From NCBI GenBank assembly GCA_009746045.1, contig RPFO01000389.1, positions 430,686 to 494,685 on the forward strand: a stretch of 64,000 bases of DNA, read 5' to 3'. Both the position numbers and the translations under genes were made by a program. Source of the DNA: Mesostigma viride. Taxonomy: Eukaryota; Streptophyta; Mesostigmatophyceae; Mesostigmatales; Mesostigmataceae. The notes below the pieces were generated by a model. It was given only the letters and a program-made list of their open reading frames with translations. It made no database searches and had not been told where the DNA came from. This document shows, one piece after another, positions 21,354 through 31,323 of this stretch. The first letter of the stretch is position 1; each line of letters starts with the position of its first letter.

Positions 21354-21691
21354 CATGCATTATATAGTGGATGGCTTTCCTTACAATTAACTAATTAATT
21401 GATTCCTTACAGTTCCCGTTGCAGTCTGCTCCCCCCAGCATTTAACAAATCATAATCAGATAGGATTGCAGGGCATAAATTAATGGAAGATGTTAATAAA
21501 TAAGCATATGCACCAAATTTCAGTTGCAATAACTGCATGACCATCATCAAGGAGCGTGCTAATTGGGTGACTGACAATTGGACCACAAAAACGGTCGCGT
21601 ATTTTACCGCCGCGTATTTTACACCCCCCACGTATAATACGCGTATTTTAGGTCCGCGTATTATACCCCGTACCCGTATTTGCCAACCCGG

Positions 21692-21969
21692 TCGTCACCC
21701 ACAGCTGTTTCTAGAAAGTTACTGCAGCTCTTCTTTATCCGGTTAATCAACGCCTCCACCATCTTGCCATCCTGTTCCTTGAGGACATACCCGTCTACCA
21801 GGTATGCACGGCCAAAGGTCGTTATTTGCAGTCTTAAGGTCCGCACATATTCCTTGGGACCGACGTTTTGTTTGGGCTTTTCATCTTCGGTCGCTTTTGC
21901 ATCAAATCGCTCCCACTCCTCGTCACTGCACACGTGAGCTGGTCGGAGCACTGCTACCCTTCTCGGCAT
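21692..21969 (-). CDS. CACTA second gene, exon 1a (start)
   Basis: The N-terminus of the TnpA-position protein, starting at the ATG at 21969 (MPRRVAVLRPAHVCSDEEWE) and running to the hAT insertion. It includes VGPKEYVRTLRLQITTFGRA and ends NFLETAVG before the inserted hAT, then continues in frame at 18036. Together with the downstream part the product would be about 700 residues. It is transcribed away from tnp2, the two starts being less than 1 kb apart. I recognise no domain. Basic and acidic patches and the position suggest a DNA-binding accessory protein, but this is inference. Confidence 0.6.
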
Positions 21970-22375
21970 TTACAACGTTCGGTCGCACACCACCATGCAG
22001 ATGACCAAGGCTGGCTAAGTCCGGAATCCCCCCGTTTTGCGAACGGAGACGGTGCCAACGTATACATGACGCACTGCACCTGCCTCTGTCCGCCGTTGGA
22101 TTCAGCAGATCGACGAACCTGGAAGCATCCCGCGCAAAAATTTTTTGAACGTCTTTCGCCAAAAGCCACCAACGGCAGCTACACAAACGGCCGGATCGCA
22201 CGCCCCGCGCGGGGCCCGCACGCCCCGCGCGGCTGCGTGCGGATCGGCTAAACTCCGTACTGCTTGGTACAAGTACAGAGGCCTCAGGAGCTAAGGCTGT
22301 ACCGTTTCAGTAGACTTCTACCAATGAGCCCGTGACTAACCAACGCTACCGTACACTGACCGTAATATCTACCAT

Positions 22376-22780
22376 TTGAATGACTGGCCCAGGTTCGTGG
22401 GGCAAATGGCAGCCCTGAGAAAATGTCCGTTTGATCAAAAGGGATCGACGACATCGAAAGCGTTGGCGAGCAGACTCAAACTTGCAACGGGTGACTTAGC
22501 GGCTATCACGGCGGCGGGTGGCACGCAGGCAGGCACCAGAAAGATGGCGGTCGGCTTTTGCTACCCACCCATGGATACCGGACTCGAGCCGATCAGTTAC
22601 ATCGACACACATGCTAGCTGGCCAAATTTCGTGATATCTCCTTTCCCTTCCTCCATGGATACCTACATTGTCCAGTTGCATTGGTCATCCTCCAGGCTTC
22701 CTCAGTTTTATCGCGAAATTGTGGTGGATGCGTTCCTGGAAATGTGGACAGAGCCGGACTTCATGCTCACTGTTGATTAG
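22376..22780 (+). pseudogene. extra tnp2-like fragment upstream of tnp2
   Basis: An open frame with YIDTHASWPNFV followed some 40 residues later by FYREIVVDAFLEMW. The intact tnp2 gene has the corresponding pair MDTHSSWPAFV and FLDLIAEDFLVLW (about 23795 and 23930-23980), with similar spacing. So this is a diverged second copy of the tnp2 middle section lying 5' to the gene. It ends in a stop at 22780. It may be a relic of another CACTA copy or an internal duplication. Confidence 0.5.
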
Positions 22781-22862
22781 TGAGCTGCCATGCAGTGGTC
22801 TCACTGCCGCAGACGTCCCAGCGTGGCTCGATTTGTGCGCCCGATGGCAACTGGTTAGCCAC

Positions 22863-22904
22863 GGAGGGCCGGCATTGACCATCAACGGTCGATGCCGGCC
22901 CTCC
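22863..22904. other. 18-bp stem hairpin before tnp2
   Basis: GGAGGGCCGGCATTGACC (22863-22880) pairs with 22887-22904 across a 6-base loop, with a single T/G position that could wobble-pair in RNA. It lies 15 bp upstream of the proposed tnp2 ATG at 22920. Confidence 0.7.
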
Positions 22905-22919
22905 ATCTAGAGATTGTAA

Positions 22920-25900
22920 ATGCGCCAAGGACAGACAGTCGATGAATTCATGGCCGAGGACCCTGACGACGGGTCGGCCAGTGGAGAGGATGCAGCACGC
23001 CAGTTTGCTAGAAATTATTACGAAGCAGTGGCCAGAGTCAAGGACGATACGCCATTGTAGTAACCCGGGATCTGAGAGCAAGGCCTTGATGTTTACATTG
23101 CAATTGCTGACGCTAATGGGGGAAAACTCATGCCCTCAGACCTTTGCTGATGAGCTCTTTAAGCTGTTGGGAAACGTTCTCCCTGCGGGCAACACTCTGC
23201 CCGACAGTATCTCGAAGGCACGGAAAGTGATCAAAGGCTTGGGCTTGGGGTACCGTGTGTACGATGCCTGCCCATGCGAGGGTTACTTGTACAAGGACAA
23301 GATTACTAAGAGCTGCCCTCTTTGCAAGCTGTCGCGCTACGAGACGTACACTGACAGAAACGGTGACATCGTCAACTCGCGGAAAGCGCATCGCCAGGTT
23401 AGGCACTTCCCCCTGATGGATCGGATTAGGGCCTGGTTCCGAGTCCCGGAAATGGCGGAAGCCCTTCAGTACGCTGCGAACCATGAAAACAGGGAGCCAG
23501 ACTCATCCACGCGCGTTGTGGACGGCTTGAAAGGCAGGTTTGCACTTGTTTCTACGCCTTCTGTTATGCAATGTGTGCCAAAGTATCAAGTTCGAGATTT
23601 TTCCTCTGGCGCTTATCTTTTGTTTGTACTGCTCTGATGGATACCTTTCTTTTTACGTCTGGTGTTTCTTGTGCATGGACCTGTTCGTGCAGACAGCCGT
23701 GCCATCCAGCACATAAAGAACAACTGGGACTTTCGCAGCCAGCCGCGGAACACCATCTTCCTTCTGAATTTTGACGGAGTATGTCCAAGGTCTTTCATGG
23801 ATACCCACAGCAGCTGGCCCGCGTTTGTTTCCTGTGTGAACTTGCCCGAGTGGGTTATGGTGAATGGGCGGTTTTGCCCTATGGTGCTTCTTGTGGGCGC
23901 CATGAAGGGGAAGGCACCGAAGAACATGACCATTTTTTTGGACTTGATCGCTGAGGACTTCCTGGTACTGTGGAAGGGGTATTACATTTGTGATGTGACG
24001 CTGGACGTGGCCGGTGTTTACACTACGACATTTGTGAGGTCCATTCTTGCTGGCATAATTCACGACTACCCGGCATACTCCAAGTCCCTGAACATTCCAG
24101 ATGCAGGGTACTATCAATGCGTCCTACATGGTGATGAGTGGCGTGGGGTTTTTATCTCAAATGGCCGTATCGTTCTCCTTGGCAATGACCGCATGTTTCC
24201 CGAGGGTGACCCCCGCCGGCCGGCTCACGCTCCTGTTGTTCAGGAGATGGACCATGCTGGCTACCTGAAGTACTGTGCTACGCTAAAAAAGCAGCCCGAG
24301 CCGTTTCTCAAGTTACCGTACTGGGTTCACCTGAAGATCCGTCATTTTATTGACGAGTTCCATCTGTGTCCCAACAACTTCAAGCGGGTCATTCATTGCA
24401 CAAGCGGTAATTGCTAAACATTTAATTGTATCATTTGATTGTGATTGTTGCTTGCATACATTGACTGTGGCCTATCTGTTCACATGGAAAGCTGATGTAA
24501 TATTTTTTTTTTCTGTTTGTACTATATGCAGGGAAGGCTATGGCGAGCGGGTCACTTCGTGGCAGGCTGAAGGTCCTCGGTCTGAACCCGGAGCTGTGGC
24601 GGCCTGATGAAGACCCTCCACCGGAGGGAGACCCACCACCGGAGGGAGACCCACCACCGGAGGGAGACCCTCCACCGGAGGGAGACCACCAAAGTCCACC
24701 GAAGAAAGGCCGCAAGAAGAAGAGGGCGCCAGCACTGCGCCCCGGGTTCCAGCTGACGGCTGAGGAAAAGGCTGATGTCAAGCGTAAGTGTGACATTGGG
24801 TTTTTATTTTCCCCGTAATTTGTCCAGAAATTTAATATATGTAGGACTGACTATGGTCTGTGTGATTTACATAGGACTGACGATTTTTTTCGTCTGTCGT
24901 GTTACTACTATATGTTATTTTTTTGCGTGTGGTTGTAATGCGCAGGTCTCGATGACATCATGGCGCATAGCCTACCCGACTACTTCACCGGCCGGATCAG
25001 TGGCTTGCTCTGCGATGCGAAGAGTACTGAAAAATCCAAGACGCGTGACAAAATCCTCTACTTTTGCAAGCAACTCCCGACCATCTTGCGTGGGCGGTTA
25101 GATGACGATGCACGGCAAGCATTTCTCCTTCAATCAGCGGCCTGGGACTTTGTGTTTTCTAGCGGCCCGGAGACTCAGCAGCAGTTGGATGACTGCGGCG
25201 AGATGTTTTTGCTTGCTGCAGTGGCGATGGAGCGTATAGCGCCAGCGTCTGAGATGGCAAAATCTGTTCATATGATGGCCCACCTGGCCCAGCAAATCCC
25301 CTTGTTGGGTCGATGTGACACCCGCACCATGGCGTCGGGCGAGCGGATGATGGGGGCCATCACGAAAGCTAGGCTGTCCAACGTCAATGTGGAGAGCTCC
25401 ATGGACGGAGCATATCGCAAGTCTGAGGCGCTGACCCATCTGGCCTATCACATGGTGAAAACCGGGATGGTAAGTACACGCTAGTGACCGATTTTTTTTT
25501 TATGGATTTGTGTGCAGATTTAGTGTTATGTACGCGCTGCTTGTGGCCCGTTCTTGTGCTGCATGCAGCTAATTTCTGTGCATATTTGTGTGCGCTGCTT
25601 GCAATGTCTTGTTTGCTTTCTTTTTTTTTTTCAGCCAAAAGACCGCTACTACATCTGGGACGTCATCCACGCAGACCCGTCCAAGAAGGTCGAGTTGGGG
25701 GGGCGCAGCCGCAAGGTTAAGAATTTCTACACTTTCACCGCCGCGGAATCTGATGAAGTGGGCGCGATTTTGTTGGAGTATGCGCTGCCCAATGCGGAGT
25801 ACAAAGATCCCGAAGTCAACGGCGATGAGGCCTACTGGTAAGACGCCGCTGTCCTATTATTGTAAGTTGCTATTCTTTGAGCTGATTTTCTTTCAGTATA

Positions 25901-26569
25901 TGGAACTTCATCTGATTTCCAAGGACTACTGCCGTTATTCTAGTTTTTTTTCTTGCATTGCTATCTTGCTTTGTATACGATGTGCATGCAGGCGGCCCTT
26001 GTGCAGCGACCTCTCATGGCTCAAAGACTGGATCGGACTCAACCAGCAGCCACTGGTCCCGGAGCTTGTCCAGGCTGCAGCAGCCGGCGTGCAGCTCAAG
26101 GCTGAGGAGTATGATAGGGTGCACTTGTACGGTTTCAATTACCGGACAAAAGAAGCTGACAGGAAGCAAGCATGGCGGACTGCAAACTGTGGTGTAGCCT
26201 ACCATAAGGAGGGAAGCAGCACTCAGTACGGCTACCTGACCCACATTCTCGTGGCGAAGCTGGTGCGGCCGGTGGGGCAGTGGACTCAACAGCTTGTGCT
26301 GAGAGTAGAGCTTTTCGATGCATCGGAGGTGGCTTACATTCGGGATCAACGCTTGGTGTTGGTTGGCAGCGCCGAGGCACCACGCACGGCAAAGCTAGTG
26401 TGGCCAACATCTGTTAGCTCTGTTGGGTTTGTGCTGGACCCACGGCATCAGCCCCAGCTTTCGGTCATTCACTGCAAGCTGCCCCGTCACCTGGCAACCG
26501 GGTGGGCTTTGGAGAACGAGTTTTTCCAAAGCACGGCGACAAGGTGGCAGGAAGACATCAGGTACTTCC
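22920..26569 (+). CDS. tnp2: tnp2 transposase of the CACTA element (exons before copia insertion)
   Basis: Transposase of EnSpm/CACTA type (tnp2). An acidic N-terminus from ATG 22920 (MRQGQTVDEF) meets a stop at 23058; the frame continues one register over, so a 1-base change or tiny intron lies near 23060. The clear exons are to 23537, 23697-24406, 24532-24783, 24946-25469, 25635-25837 and from 25992. All five introns are GT-AG, 125-165 bp, and the joins keep frame. Motifs in order: YRVYDACPCEGYLYKD with CPLCKLSRYE, RHFPLMDRIRAWF, SSWPAFVSCVNLPEW, DVTLDVAG, a DPPPEG repeat with KKGRKKKRA (likely nuclear signal), HMMAHLAQQIP with ASGERMMGAITK, and a late DUF4216-like part (YGYLTHILVAKL, LRVELFDASEVAYI). 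The last exon is interrupted at 26569. Confidence 0.85.
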
Positions 26570-27090
26570 AGTTATTCTAGGGCTTCAGGCCTAGACTATC
26601 AGTACACGTGGCGTTGTCCCCGTCTCCCAAGTGGGATACGGACATGGACGATGGTGTAGTACACTGGACATATCTCTACTAGGGTTTAGATCCGCACGTG
26701 CCATATTGGGCACGTGGGTGCTAGATATTAGCACTGAGATATGTAGGACACACGCACGTGGGTATTCACGTGGTAGGGTTTATGAGCTGTGATGCAGATC
26801 ACAAGGTGGCTGCAGTGCTAGTCCTGTACGGAGGTCCTAGGGGAGGTCCAGGACCGTCCACGTAGTGCTGCTAGGCAGTCGTTGCCTGTGGGCATCGTAT
26901 CAGTCCTAGCTGGAGTAGATCTAGCTGGATGGAGTCAGCACCTCATTGGTTAGCACTAGTGCAGGATAGCTAGGTTACCCTAACCTACGTGCCCATGCAA
27001 TCCAGCTTGGCAAGCTTGCATGGATTGATATTATGCCAGCCATTGCATAATCCAACACACGTTCGCTTTCATCGCACAAGTGCATTAACT
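26570..27090 (+). repeat. copia 5' LTR
   Basis: 521 bp, AGTTATTCTAG...GCATTAACT. It differs from the 3' LTR by about ten substitutions and two small indels (TA and TAG insertions in the 3' copy). It contains GCACGTG boxes near 26693, 26710 and 26755. Confidence 0.88.
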
Positions 27091-27138
27091 TGCATTAATA
27101 AAAACTCTCACGTTTTTATACTCCACTATCATCCTACA

Positions 27139-28965
27139 ATGTCGAACGTTTCCGATCACGATGGCTCTTCTGAGTCGAGCCTTTCGCCGTCGTCCGAGGA
27201 TTTGGATTACCGGGCTGCAGTGAGGGGCCGACAGGCGAGGGGCAACCACGCTGGCAGCGATGCCGGCAGTGGTCGCTCGTCCTCGGACGAGGATCCGAGG
27301 TACATTGATCAACTGGCGTCGAGACCGCCGTTATACAATGTCTGGCGACCCAGTGCGCCACCGGCAGACGGGCAGCCCACGGCACCAGAGTTGATAACTG
27401 GGCCGGGGAGGGTGGTGCCGATCTTGGGGGACATTCCGTCGGATGGGTATGACGAGGATGAAGACCTCGTTGATCTCGAGCTTCCTGAGGACAAGGCGAA
27501 GCGAGAGGAGATGCTACGCCGGGAGGCAGAACGCCTTCGGCAGGAGGCTCAGTTGCGCCGGGAGCTGGAACAGCAGCGCGAGCTGGAGGCTCAGCGCGAG
27601 GCGCAGCTGCGTGCTGAGAACGAGATGGACAGGATCGCCCAGGAGCTCGCGGAGAGGCAACGGGAGCGGGATCGGGTGGTTCGGGCAGGCTTACGCGCGG
27701 GTCCGGCAGGTGCGCGCGAGGCGCCCCCCTACGTGCTGCGCAAGAAAAATGAGCTCTTCACCTTTGCTCACCGGCGCACCGCGCGCAACTTTCGGCGCAT
27801 GGCAGGGGATGTCTTGCAGGAAACAGACTCCTCGGTCGAGATGCAGCCAGGGGAGCGGGGTGAGGAACTGGTCCTGATGGACCCGGCCATGGTAGAGGCG
27901 GAGAGACTGGCCAAGATTGACTACGCCCGGCATTGCCAGCGTAAGGCAAAGCGGGCGATGGCGAGGTCCATGGCAGAGAATAGCTTGGCTCGGGAGCGTG
28001 CGGCCAGGGAGGCACAGCATCGGGAACTGCGCCGACTTCGGGCGAAGGCGCACGACGCCACAGAGAAGACCCGGCGTCATCAGGCGCGCTTGGACGCAGC
28101 CATGAAGCGGTCGGAGGCGGCACTGGCGGCGATGGTGGGCCCGGCTAGGAGGGAGCAGGAGGCCAGGCTGGCGCGGAAGAGCAGGCGGAACGCACGCGCC
28201 CTGGACAGGCGCATGCGTAAGGAGGAGAGGGCACTCCGCCGGTATCAGGAGGCGGCCAGGACCTGGGCTCTGCAGGGCGAGTTTGGAGACGCCATCCGCT
28301 TTGAGCGCGGTCTGGCGCCCCATGAGCCGGTGCCCGAAGACGCGGTACTGGACTTCATGCGCACACCGCAGCCAGCCCGAGCACGGCGAGGAGCAGCTTT
28401 GTTACACGCGCGTGAGCGCGTGCGTGCTGGCGCAGACACACCCTACCCCCCACCCCCCACACCCACAACCACTTTGCAGACCGACACGGACCTAGAGCTG
28501 GACCGCATCGCTGCACTTCTCCACCAGGAGCTGGACGCAGCGGGGGCCAACCCGACCAAGCGAGTGCGGGCAGCAGAAGCAGTCGAGCAACTGCTGAGGG
28601 CCGCCAAGCGGGTCGCCAAGGAAAGTGGCAGGAGGGGTGTGGACCATCGTCTACGCCCCAGCGGTCGCATCCAGAGGAGGATGGTGACGAGGGGAAGGAC
28701 GGGGGAGCACCAGGGGGAGGGGCACCCTCCAGCACCGGGGGTATGGCGGGCGGCACCAACGCTGGAGCGACAACCCAGCAGCAGCAGCAGCCACAGCAGC
28801 AGCAACAGCAGCAGCAGCAGCAGCAGCAGCGGCAGCACCAGCAACAGCAACCGCAGCAGCAGCAGCAGCAGCAGCAACCTCAACCACAAGCGGCTGTCGC
28901 TGTACCACAGCGACCCAGGTTTGATGCATCCCGTAGGGAAGATAGGATTACCTTCCCAGGTCTAG
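27139..28965 (+). CDS. copia gag-region ORF, coiled-coil and low-complexity
   Basis: Starts MSNVSDHDGSSESSLSPSSE about 50 bp after the LTR. It has an acidic Ser-rich N-terminus, a long charged region rich in Arg, Glu, Ala and Gln (residues about 170-220 and 300-440, predicted coiled coil) and a linker. In the trailing frame a CAG/AGC tract reads as poly-Ser. The neighbouring frame reads it as poly-Gln and continues as PRFDASRREDRITFPGLAEG and on into copia-like gag, so a frameshift near 28640 separates the two. The ORF is markedly more G+C-rich than the pol region behind it, hinting at separate origin. It presumably supplies the particle protein; no retrotransposon gag domain is obvious in the first 500 residues. 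Confidence 0.55.
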   Translation: MSNVSDHDGSSESSLSPSSEDLDYRAAVRGRQARGNHAGSDAGSGRSSSDEDPRYIDQLASRPPLYNVWRPSAPPADGQPTAPELITGPGRVVPILGDIPSDGYDEDEDLVDLELPEDKAKREEMLRREAERLRQEAQLRRELEQQRELEAQREAQLRAENEMDRIAQELAERQRERDRVVRAGLRAGPAGAREAPPYVLRKKNELFTFAHRRTARNFRRMAGDVLQETDSSVEMQPGERGEELVLMDPAMVEAERLAKIDYARHCQRKAKRAMARSMAENSLARERAAREAQHRELRRLRAKAHDATEKTRRHQARLDAAMKRSEAALAAMVGPARREQEARLARKSRRNARALDRRMRKEERALRRYQEAARTWALQGEFGDAIRFERGLAPHEPVPEDAVLDFMRTPQPARARRGAALLHARERVRAGADTPYPPPPTPTTTLQTDTDLELDRIAALLHQELDAAGANPTKRVRAAEAVEQLLRAAKRVAKESGRRGVDHRLRPSGRIQRRMVTRGRTGEHQGEGHPPAPGVWRAAPTLERQPSSSSSHSSSNSSSSSSSSGSTSNSNRSSSSSSSNLNHKRLSLYHSDPGLMHPVGKIGLPSQV

Positions 28966-30019
28966 CTGAGGGGTTTGTGCAGGAGGATGCACTTGAGTTT
29001 CTTTTCAAGATATTCCTGGTCCCATGATAACATCCGTGATTGGTTTCCTGCTCTTAGGGTGTCTAACACGATCCACCAATCTGCACCTAGCATAAAACAA
29101 ATGGTACAGATGTATGAGAGGAGCCAGCACACCTGGGGCAGAGGAGGTGCAAATCTTCACAGAATTCATAGCAGACCTAAAAGGGCTGTTGACCAAGGGG
29201 GAACACCTGCAGGCTCTCAAGGGGTTCAACTGGTTGGCCTCGTACAAAGTCAACAAGTCTGACTACGTACGTGACAACAAACAGTATGTCCTGTACATAG
29301 ACAGGGACGAGGAGTTGAAGAAATCAACTCTAAGTACCTAGTCCATCAGTGGCTCACCAAAGCTGAGCTGGACAAGAACACCAATGCAGTTCTGCTGGCT
29401 GGCCTTAAAGACAAGTGGGATGATTTTAGGGGGGCCATGTTGTTCATTCAGCAGAGCCTAGAACCCTTCTCCACTGTCAAGGAACCCAAGGTTAACAAGG
29501 TCCAAGGGGGGGAAGTCAGGACGGTGCAGGTCCTAGCAGGAAGAAGCTCATCAAGGAGGTGGTAGCTCAGGTCAAGGCGGTGTTCAAGGGTCCCCAGCAG
29601 GTAAGAAGGCAGGGGGGTCATCCAAGCAGCAGGGGAAATCAGACAAGGGGGGAAAGGGGAACCCAGGCAGTAAGGCAGGGCCCTCCCAGGGGCCTAGTCA
29701 GAAAGGTAAGCCTCATGACTCCACCCTGTACTGCACCAGGTGCTCATGCAAGGGGCATGAAGGGATGATTGCTGGAAGGGCAAACCCGAACTTGGATCTG
29801 ATGTGGATGTGTGCCCAGGTTGCTGGGAGCCCCGCCACCCGTTACCTGCAGGGGGACGCTGCAACAAGCCCAGGAAGGGAGCCTCACGGGGCGCCCCCAA
29901 ACAAGCCAGCACTCAGGACGACTGTAAGTCTCCTGTACCCTGGTTTCTCAATGGCCGTGTACCTTCTATTTGCTCTGTGTTGCCTGACAGTGAGGAAGTG
30001 GATGGGACCTGGCTTATGA
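28966..30019 (+). pseudogene. copia gag C-terminal part with zinc knuckle
   Basis: Continues in shifting frames. It includes NTIHQSAPSIKQMVQMYERS, a segment with LKGFNWLASYKVNKSDYVRD, WLTKAELDKNTNAVLLAGLK and then Cys-rich YCTRCSCKGHEGDDCWKGK (CCHC-like) followed by CPGCWEPRHPLPAGGRCN. The order fits capsid followed by nucleocapsid. Several single-base breaks make it non-functional as read. No protease motif lies between this knuckle and the integrase. Confidence 0.55.
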
Positions 30020-30020
30020 C

Positions 30021-30941
30021 ATGACGTTAGCACAGGTGGCCCAAGATCCCACTATAGCCTCCTTAGACGCAGCAGCAGATAAGGTTATATCCTATGCCAG
30101 GTTAGCCCAACAGCTACACAAGGCAATGGGGCATGAGGCAGTGGCAGAAAGGCTGGCCAACAAAATTGATGGCCGTGACCTGGAACAGATGTGCAGGCAT
30201 GTCAGGAAGCACTGTGAAGCGTGCCAACTGCATGCACCTAAACCCAAGAGATGGCATGTGGCCACCCCACCACTGGCTAGAGGAAAGCTAGTAGGGGATG
30301 TGATACACGTGGTGAAGGACACGGTGTATTACTTGGTCCTAAAAGATGCCTGGTCTAGGTTTGTGGTGATAGAACCCTTGCCAGGCATGGCCAATGAACA
30401 ACTGCACAGAGCCCTGCTGATTGCACTAGCACGGTATCATCCTCAGGAAAAATTAATGCTGGATCAGCAGTTCACGTGGATACAAGATTATCCTGATCTG
30501 CCCAAGATAGACATTGCTGGGGCTCAAGATCATGAACGCCAGGGGATGATTGAACGTACCATGCGTGCTATCAGGGACCTCATAAAGAAAAATGAGTCCA
30601 GGACAGCAGAGTCTGGGAGCTATGCTGATAGGACAGCGTGGGCAGCTGAGGTGTGCAGAACTCTGAACACCAAGCCCCTCATGTCTTCTCCTTTTGGTGA
30701 AATCACATCAATTGGCCTGCAATCAGGTAGCTACTCTCAGGAGGTACTAGACCACTACAACACGCAAAGGCAACACTTGGCCAAGTTGCTGGCAAAAAAG
30801 GATAAAAGTAATGCCAGGCCTGTGTTTGAAGTGGGGGATCAGGTACTCTACTATAGGGAGGGGAAGGGAACAAAGCCCACTCTGGTAGATGGCATGGTCC
30901 AGCTGAAATCATCAGGTTGTCAGAAACAGGTGACACGGTGA
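30021..30941 (+). CDS. copia integrase
   Basis: A 306-residue frame with the HHCC zinc-binding module (QLHKAMGHEA ... HCEACQLHAP, about residues 31-72). The catalytic core follows: Asp in GDVIHVVKDT, a second Asp in LMLDQQFTW, Glu in QGMIERTMRAI (DDE arrangement, spacing as in rve). A C-terminal segment (FEVGDQVLYYREGKGTKPT) resembles the small beta-barrel after copia integrase cores. Integrase inserts the cDNA into chromosomes. The frame ends at 30941; the overlapping ORF from 30917 continues the C-terminal region (VTIQHHRERMVGKHRLKLYY), so one frameshift is likely. Confidence 0.8.
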   Translation: MTLAQVAQDPTIASLDAAADKVISYARLAQQLHKAMGHEAVAERLANKIDGRDLEQMCRHVRKHCEACQLHAPKPKRWHVATPPLARGKLVGDVIHVVKDTVYYLVLKDAWSRFVVIEPLPGMANEQLHRALLIALARYHPQEKLMLDQQFTWIQDYPDLPKIDIAGAQDHERQGMIERTMRAIRDLIKKNESRTAESGSYADRTAWAAEVCRTLNTKPLMSSPFGEITSIGLQSGSYSQEVLDHYNTQRQHLAKLLAKKDKSNARPVFEVGDQVLYYREGKGTKPTLVDGMVQLKSSGCQKQVTR

Positions 30942-31323
30942 CTATTCAGCATCACAGAGAGCGAATGGTTGGCAAGCATAGACTGAAGCTTTATTACCCT
31001 CCTTTGGCAGACGTGTCAGGGGTAGAATTCTTGGACATGGATTCAGAGCCTCAGTCTGGTGGGTTGGTCTCACCCAGTGAACTGGCCAGGGACATAGCTG
31101 ATGCAAGCAACACAACCATAGACGCTCCTGTGTTCCTCAGTGGTGCAGCCCCACCACAGCCCACTGGTCCACTGGGCAGGAGGAACGTGCACTGGATGAG
31201 CAGCAGGTCGCTCCTCCCTCATCTCAGGAACAGCCACACGAAGCAGCAGATCCTGTTGTCCCCAGGAATAAATTTGCTGAGGCTCTAAAAGCTCTACATA
31301 GAGCACACACTGCCAAGGCACAA

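Larger units (their letters stand above)
18045..21691 (+). mobile_element. autonomous-looking hAT transposon
   Basis: Inverted ends CCGGGTTGG (18045-18053) and CCAACCCGG (21683-21691), flanked by the 8-bp duplication TCGTCACC (18037-18044 and 21692-21699). Removing it with one duplication joins the CACTA partner gene in frame (AVG then DDNRAELDKYEA), which independently confirms both boundaries. Subterminal regions are rich in TACG and CGCGTATTTTA motifs (18050-18130 and 21595-21680). It encodes one long uninterrupted transposase frame, so it could be active. Confidence 0.92.
21970..22919. promoter_or_regulatory. bidirectional intergenic region of the CACTA element
   Basis: Divergent spacer between the two CACTA genes. 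It contains a GC-rich double repeat of CGCACGCCCCGCGCGG (22198-22236) and a long hairpin at 22863-22904 just before the tnp2 ATG. It presumably holds both promoters; no TATA box is decisive. Confidence 0.45.

Noticed and set aside
22376-26580. KDZ (Kyakuja-Dileera-Zisupton) transposase as alternative family
   Set aside because: The order of motifs (YDACPC, CPLC, FPLM, SSWP) and the CACTA ends fit tnp2 of EnSpm better.
28765-28910. Poly-Ser region as a functional domain
   Set aside because: It is the CAG/AGC microsatellite; the frame that continues into gag reads it as poly-Gln.
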